Below, piece after piece: positions 40,520 through 42,932 of a stretch of DNA of 42,932 nt. Position numbers and translations under genes: made by a program. The DNA is from Bacteroidales bacterium UBA6408 (GTDB taxonomy: Bacteria; Bacteroidota; Bacteroidia; Bacteroidales; UBA932): positions 1-42,932 of the forward strand of contig DJPQ01000046.1 of the NCBI GenBank assembly GCA_002439805.1. The letters are read 5' to 3'. The notes under the pieces were generated by a model. It had not been told where the DNA came from and did no database searches. It was given only the letters and a program-made list of their open reading frames with translations. The first letter of the stretch is position 1. Every line of letters begins with the position of its first letter.

Positions 40520-41935
40520 ATGGATATAGACCAAAAAGACAAACAAAGATTAGAGGATATGAGTTCGTTTGTAATAGAAGGAGGCCACAAATTAAGCGGA
40601 ACAATTATGCCGCAGGGAGCGAAAAACGAGGCGCTTGAGGTAATCAGCGCCGTGCTGCTCACGCGGGATGAGGTGAAAATCAGCAACGTGCCGGAGATTC
40701 TGGATGTGAAGAATCTGATTCTGCTGCTGCAGGATATGGGCGTGGAGATTCACAGGCTCGAAAAGGGGGTCTATACCTTCAAGGCGGACAATCTCGACGA
40801 AAGCTACATCAGCAGCGAGGAATTCGTCCGCAAGTGTGCGCGGCTGAGAGGCTCGGTGATGGTCGTCGGTCCGCTTCTCGCAAGGTTCGGACACGCATAT
40901 TTCCCGAAGCCGGGCGGCGACAAAATCGGACGCAGAAGGGTCGATACGCACATCCAGGGCATGATTAACCTCGGGGCGGAACTCACCTACGACTCAAAGC
41001 TACGAGCCTTCTACCTCTCATGCAGGGATTCTCGTGCAGGAAATTCCGACAAGGCGAGTTCAGAGGCCGGAGATTCCGGAAACGGAGGCGGCAGCTTCCT
41101 CAGGGGCGCATATATGCTCCTCGACGAGGCCTCTGTCACCGGAACGGCGAACATCCTGATGGCGGCGACGCTCGCCGAAGGCAGGACCACGATTTACAAC
41201 GCGGCCTGCGAGCCTTATGTACAGCAGCTCTCCAAGATGCTCGTCGCGATGGGCGCGGACATCAGCGGGATAGGCTCCAACCTCTTGACAATCAACGGAG
41301 TCAGAGAACTTCACGGAGCGGAACACACGATACTGCCGGACATGATTGAGGTGGGTTCCTTCATCGGAATGGCGGCAATGAACCGCAGTTCTATTACAAT
41401 CAAGAACGTGTCATACGAAAATCTCGGCATCATCCCGGAATGTTTCCGCCGTCTCGGGATAAAGCTTGAACAGAGGGGCGACGACATCTTTGTCCCGGAG
41501 CAGGAATGCTACGAAATCGAGTCCTTCCTCGACGGATCGATACTCACTGTGGCAGATGCCCCGTGGCCGGGCCTCACCCCGGACCTTCTCTCGGTGATGC
41601 TCGTGGTGGCGACCCAGTGCAAGGGCAGCGTGCTTATTCACCAGAAGATGTTCGAGAGCCGTCTCTTCTTCGTCGATAAGCTGATTGACATGGGAGCGCA
41701 GATTATCCTCTGCGACCCTCACCGCGCCGTGGTCATAGGCCACGACCACCGCATCAGCCTCAAGGCCGGCAATATGCTCTCTCCCGACATCCGCGCCGGC
41801 ATAGCCCTGCTCATCGCCGCGATGTCCGCCAAGGGCACCAGCGTCATCTCCAACATAGAGCAGATTGACCGCGGCTACGAGGACATCGACCTCCGTCTCA
41901 ACGCCCTCGGCGCCTGCATCACCCGGCAGGATTAG
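40520..41935 (+). CDS. murA: UDP-N-acetylglucosamine 1-carboxyvinyltransferase
   Basis: 471 residues from the ATG at 40520; GTG 40499 and ATG 40559 are in frame, and the latter gives the tightest fit to the family (MSSFVIEGG). The first committed step of peptidoglycan synthesis: it transfers enolpyruvate from PEP to UDP-GlcNAc. The N-terminal PQGAKNEAL carries the Lys-Asn pair. The loop that holds the catalytic Cys in most bacteria (PGGC) reads PGGDKIGRRRVDTH here, so Asp replaces Cys. A Ser/Gly/Asp-rich insertion of about 20 residues follows FYLSCRD. Domain 2 has WPGLTPDLLSVMLVVA and the C-terminal Gly-rich RAGIALLIAAMSAKGTSVI. Confidence 0.93.
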   Translation: MDIDQKDKQRLEDMSSFVIEGGHKLSGTIMPQGAKNEALEVISAVLLTRDEVKISNVPEILDVKNLILLLQDMGVEIHRLEKGVYTFKADNLDESYISSEEFVRKCARLRGSVMVVGPLLARFGHAYFPKPGGDKIGRRRVDTHIQGMINLGAELTYDSKLRAFYLSCRDSRAGNSDKASSEAGDSGNGGGSFLRGAYMLLDEASVTGTANILMAATLAEGRTTIYNAACEPYVQQLSKMLVAMGADISGIGSNLLTINGVRELHGAEHTILPDMIEVGSFIGMAAMNRSSITIKNVSYENLGIIPECFRRLGIKLEQRGDDIFVPEQECYEIESFLDGSILTVADAPWPGLTPDLLSVMLVVATQCKGSVLIHQKMFESRLFFVDKLIDMGAQIILCDPHRAVVIGHDHRISLKAGNMLSPDIRAGIALLIAAMSAKGTSVISNIEQIDRGYEDIDLRLNALGACITRQD

Positions 41936-42018
41936 GCAAATACGACGGATTAAACAATTTTGTTTAATATAGTTTTATTTAACCATCTGTGCGAATCGGA
42001 GCAGCCTACAGGTAACAT

Positions 42019-42447
42019 TCATTTCAGCCAGTCCTCTATTTTCAGGTGCGGAATGTGGGAAAAGCGGCGTGTGTTGTGGGTTACCATTATGAAATCGCCG
42101 GCGAGGGCGGAAGACCCGATTAGGAGGTCCATGTCGTCTATCGGGATGCCGGCACCATACAGCAATGCCCTGTTCCTTCCGAAACATTCCATGTCTTTGG
42201 ACTCTTTGAGTCCGAACGGGTGGATGTTGAATATGCCTTTCACGAACTCGACTTCAAACAATCCCCGCTCTGAAGCCATTCTGTATGCCCCTGAAGATAG
42301 TTCCGCAAGCGAAATAGAACTCACATAGCAGTTTTGCAGACCCATGTCAAGGGCTTTCTGTCGAAGACCGGTCTTGCCTTCTCGATCACGGAGCAGTGCA
42401 ATAAGAATGTCCGAGTCTATCAGGTATTTCTTCGCTTTCTTTACCAT
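42019..42447 (-). CDS. vapC: PIN-domain toxin, VapC family
   Basis: 142 residues. PIN-domain acidic residues are visible: Asp in YLIDSDILIALL (about 8-18), Glu in SLAELSSG (about 46-52), Asp in IDDMDLLIGSSAL (about 102-112) and the C-terminal VTHNTRRFSHI (about 123-133), which matches the family's T-x-N-x-x-x-F pattern. Such toxins are Mg-dependent ribonucleases that cut tRNA or rRNA. The start overlaps the antitoxin gene by 7 bp, the usual arrangement. No activity can be told from the sequence. Confidence 0.88.
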   Translation of the reverse strand: MVKKAKKYLIDSDILIALLRDREGKTGLRQKALDMGLQNCYVSSISLAELSSGAYRMASERGLFEVEFVKGIFNIHPFGLKESKDMECFGRNRALLYGAGIPIDDMDLLIGSSALAGDFIMVTHNTRRFSHIPHLKIEDWLK

Positions 42448-42737
42448 TGCGGAATGTCCTTATTTTTTCTGTCAGTCCTTATTTTTGCGACATATTCCAA
42501 CGCCTCATCTTCAGAGTCCCCGCTTTCATGCCACCCGTGCTCTTCGCACCATGCGTCCAACGCGGAAAAAGGCGTTTCTATCTTATTATCAGGAATTTTC
42601 TGCAATGTGATTCTTCCGCCCTCTTCGCAGATGCTGATTTTATCCCGCACAGAAAGCGAAAGGGACTTCATAATCGCAGACGGGATTATGATTCCGCTGC
42701 TGTTGCCGATTCTTAATATTGTTGTGTTCGTTGTCAT
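42441..42737 (-). CDS. vapB: AbrB/MazE-type antitoxin
   Basis: 98 residues. The N-terminal half is a swapped-hairpin AbrB-like DNA-binding domain (TTILRIGNSSGIIIPSAIMKSLSLSVRDKISICEEGGRITLQK). The C-terminal half (DAWCEEHGWHESGDSEDEALEY) is acidic and probably wraps around the PIN toxin. It should repress its own operon and neutralise the downstream toxin. It is the first gene of the pair. Confidence 0.85.
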   Translation of the reverse strand: MTTNTTILRIGNSSGIIIPSAIMKSLSLSVRDKISICEEGGRITLQKIPDNKIETPFSALDAWCEEHGWHESGDSEDEALEYVAKIRTDRKNKDIPQW

Positions 42738-42741
42738 ACCA

Positions 42742-42753
42742 CAAAGTTATAAC
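42742..42753 (-). promoter_or_regulatory. Promoter -7 element with palindrome upstream of the toxin-antitoxin pair
   Basis: TAACTTTG on the minus strand (42749-42742) fits the -7 consensus, with TTTA 20 bp upstream as a possible -33. The 8-bp palindrome GTTATAAC (42746-42753) overlaps the -7 box and is a plausible operator for the AbrB-like antitoxin. The start of transcription falls at or very near the ATG at 42737. Confidence 0.45.
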
Positions 42754-42820
42754 AATATTTTGCTTTATCTAAATATGTTGTAATAAAATTTGCAGTATTT
42801 TCTATTTCATCAATATTTTC

Positions 42821-42828
42821 TAACTTTG
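42821..42828 (+). promoter_or_regulatory. -7 element at the right edge
   Basis: TAACTTTG is a perfect -7 match; the nearest TTTG upstream is 28 bp away, too far. It would start a transcript at about 42834, just where a hairpin begins, directed to a gene beyond the window. Confidence 0.45.
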
Positions 42829-42833
42829 CTGCC

Positions 42834-42866
42834 GTCAACCGACCGAAGGCAAGCGGTCGGTTTGAC
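42834..42866 (+). promoter_or_regulatory. 5' leader hairpin at the right edge
   Basis: GTCAACCGACCG and CGGTCGGTTTGAC pair over 12 bp with one bulged base around the loop AAGGCAAG. It would form at the very 5' end of the transcript from the -7 element at 42821. The following 66 bp up to the edge contain no start codon with a long frame. It may be a leader regulating the next gene or an RNA-stabilising stem. Confidence 0.5.
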
Positions 42867-42932
42867 AAGACATATTAAAATAACGCAGCATTGCTATTAT
42901 TTCGCGTTCAGCTAAAGCGTAGGAAACTTTTA

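Noticed and set aside
42867..42932. Riboswitch (SAM-II or similar) at the right edge
   Set aside because: Fragments such as AGCTAAAGCG are suggestive, but the structure is cut by the window edge and no family consensus could be matched in full.

Overview
The window looks like chromosomal DNA from a GC-rich member of the Bacteroidales, possibly Rikenellaceae or a related gut lineage. The phylum call rests on three things. Promoters fit the Bacteroidetes consensus (TTTG, 19-21 bp, TAnnTTTG). The gene content is typical of the phylum: a NigD-like lipoprotein, an ECF sigma factor with an anti-sigma/outer-membrane-barrel fusion, class III NrdD/NrdG, rubrerythrin, and a MurA with Asp in place of the catalytic Cys. 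Shine-Dalgarno sites are scarce. The family-level placement is inference. No rRNA, tRNA, CRISPR array or intact transposase gene was found.

Layout. 1-4785: tail of a PD-(D/E)XK protein, a broken GH2/DUF1080 glycosidase, an AraC regulator, an Lrp/AsnC regulator and ispD. 4913-11742: the rod-shape operon mreB-mreC-mreD-mrdA-rodA, ending in a PAP2 phosphatase with a barrel-like tail. 11748-14908: a Wzx/MATE-type flippase divergent from a lipoprotein cyclophilin and a HAD phosphatase. 14909-16586: an unusual intergenic region with a sigma-54-type promoter feeding a short terminated transcript (probable sRNA), a decayed ATPase 5' end, and a DUF4143 ATPase whose promoter contains a palindromic operator. 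16683-18793: ExbB/ExbD/TonB energy transduction. 18862-25156: rluB-like pseudouridine synthase, era, parC, aroK. 25271-29723: minus-strand genes for a META-domain lipoprotein, an anti-sigma/barrel protein with its ECF sigma factor, a NigD-like lipoprotein and an acyl-ACP thioesterase. 29724-36406: a truncated AbiEi-like antitoxin, rubrerythrin, a GNAT, a TPM protein, an NhaD-type antiporter, a lipoprotein-type peptide deformylase, a frameshifted PD-(D/E)XK remnant and an internally deleted MATE pump. 36837-41935: nrdD, nrdG, an O-methyltransferase and murA. 42019-42737: a toxin-antitoxin pair.

The most unusual signal is a family of four roughly 120-bp intergenic elements (17855-17978, 28790-28914, 38945-39062, 39635-39750). 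They share a conserved core, but each has a different pair of inverted arms. Within a copy the two arms match each other while differing from those of the other copies. In two copies the left arm is the 3' coding end of the upstream gene (nrdD or nrdG), and the right arm mirrors it. This suggests either an element that inserts into the loop of existing hairpins or one that creates inverted flanks when it inserts. Other notable signals are the sigma-54-type sRNA unit at 15008-15114 and the 12-bp palindromes embedded in the promoter of the DUF4143 ATPase.

Gene decay is common: an out-of-frame internal deletion in the GH2 gene, an in-frame internal deletion in the MATE gene, a frameshifted nuclease remnant, a truncated antitoxin and an ATPase stub. 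The two internal deletions could be real or assembly errors; this cannot be decided from sequence alone.
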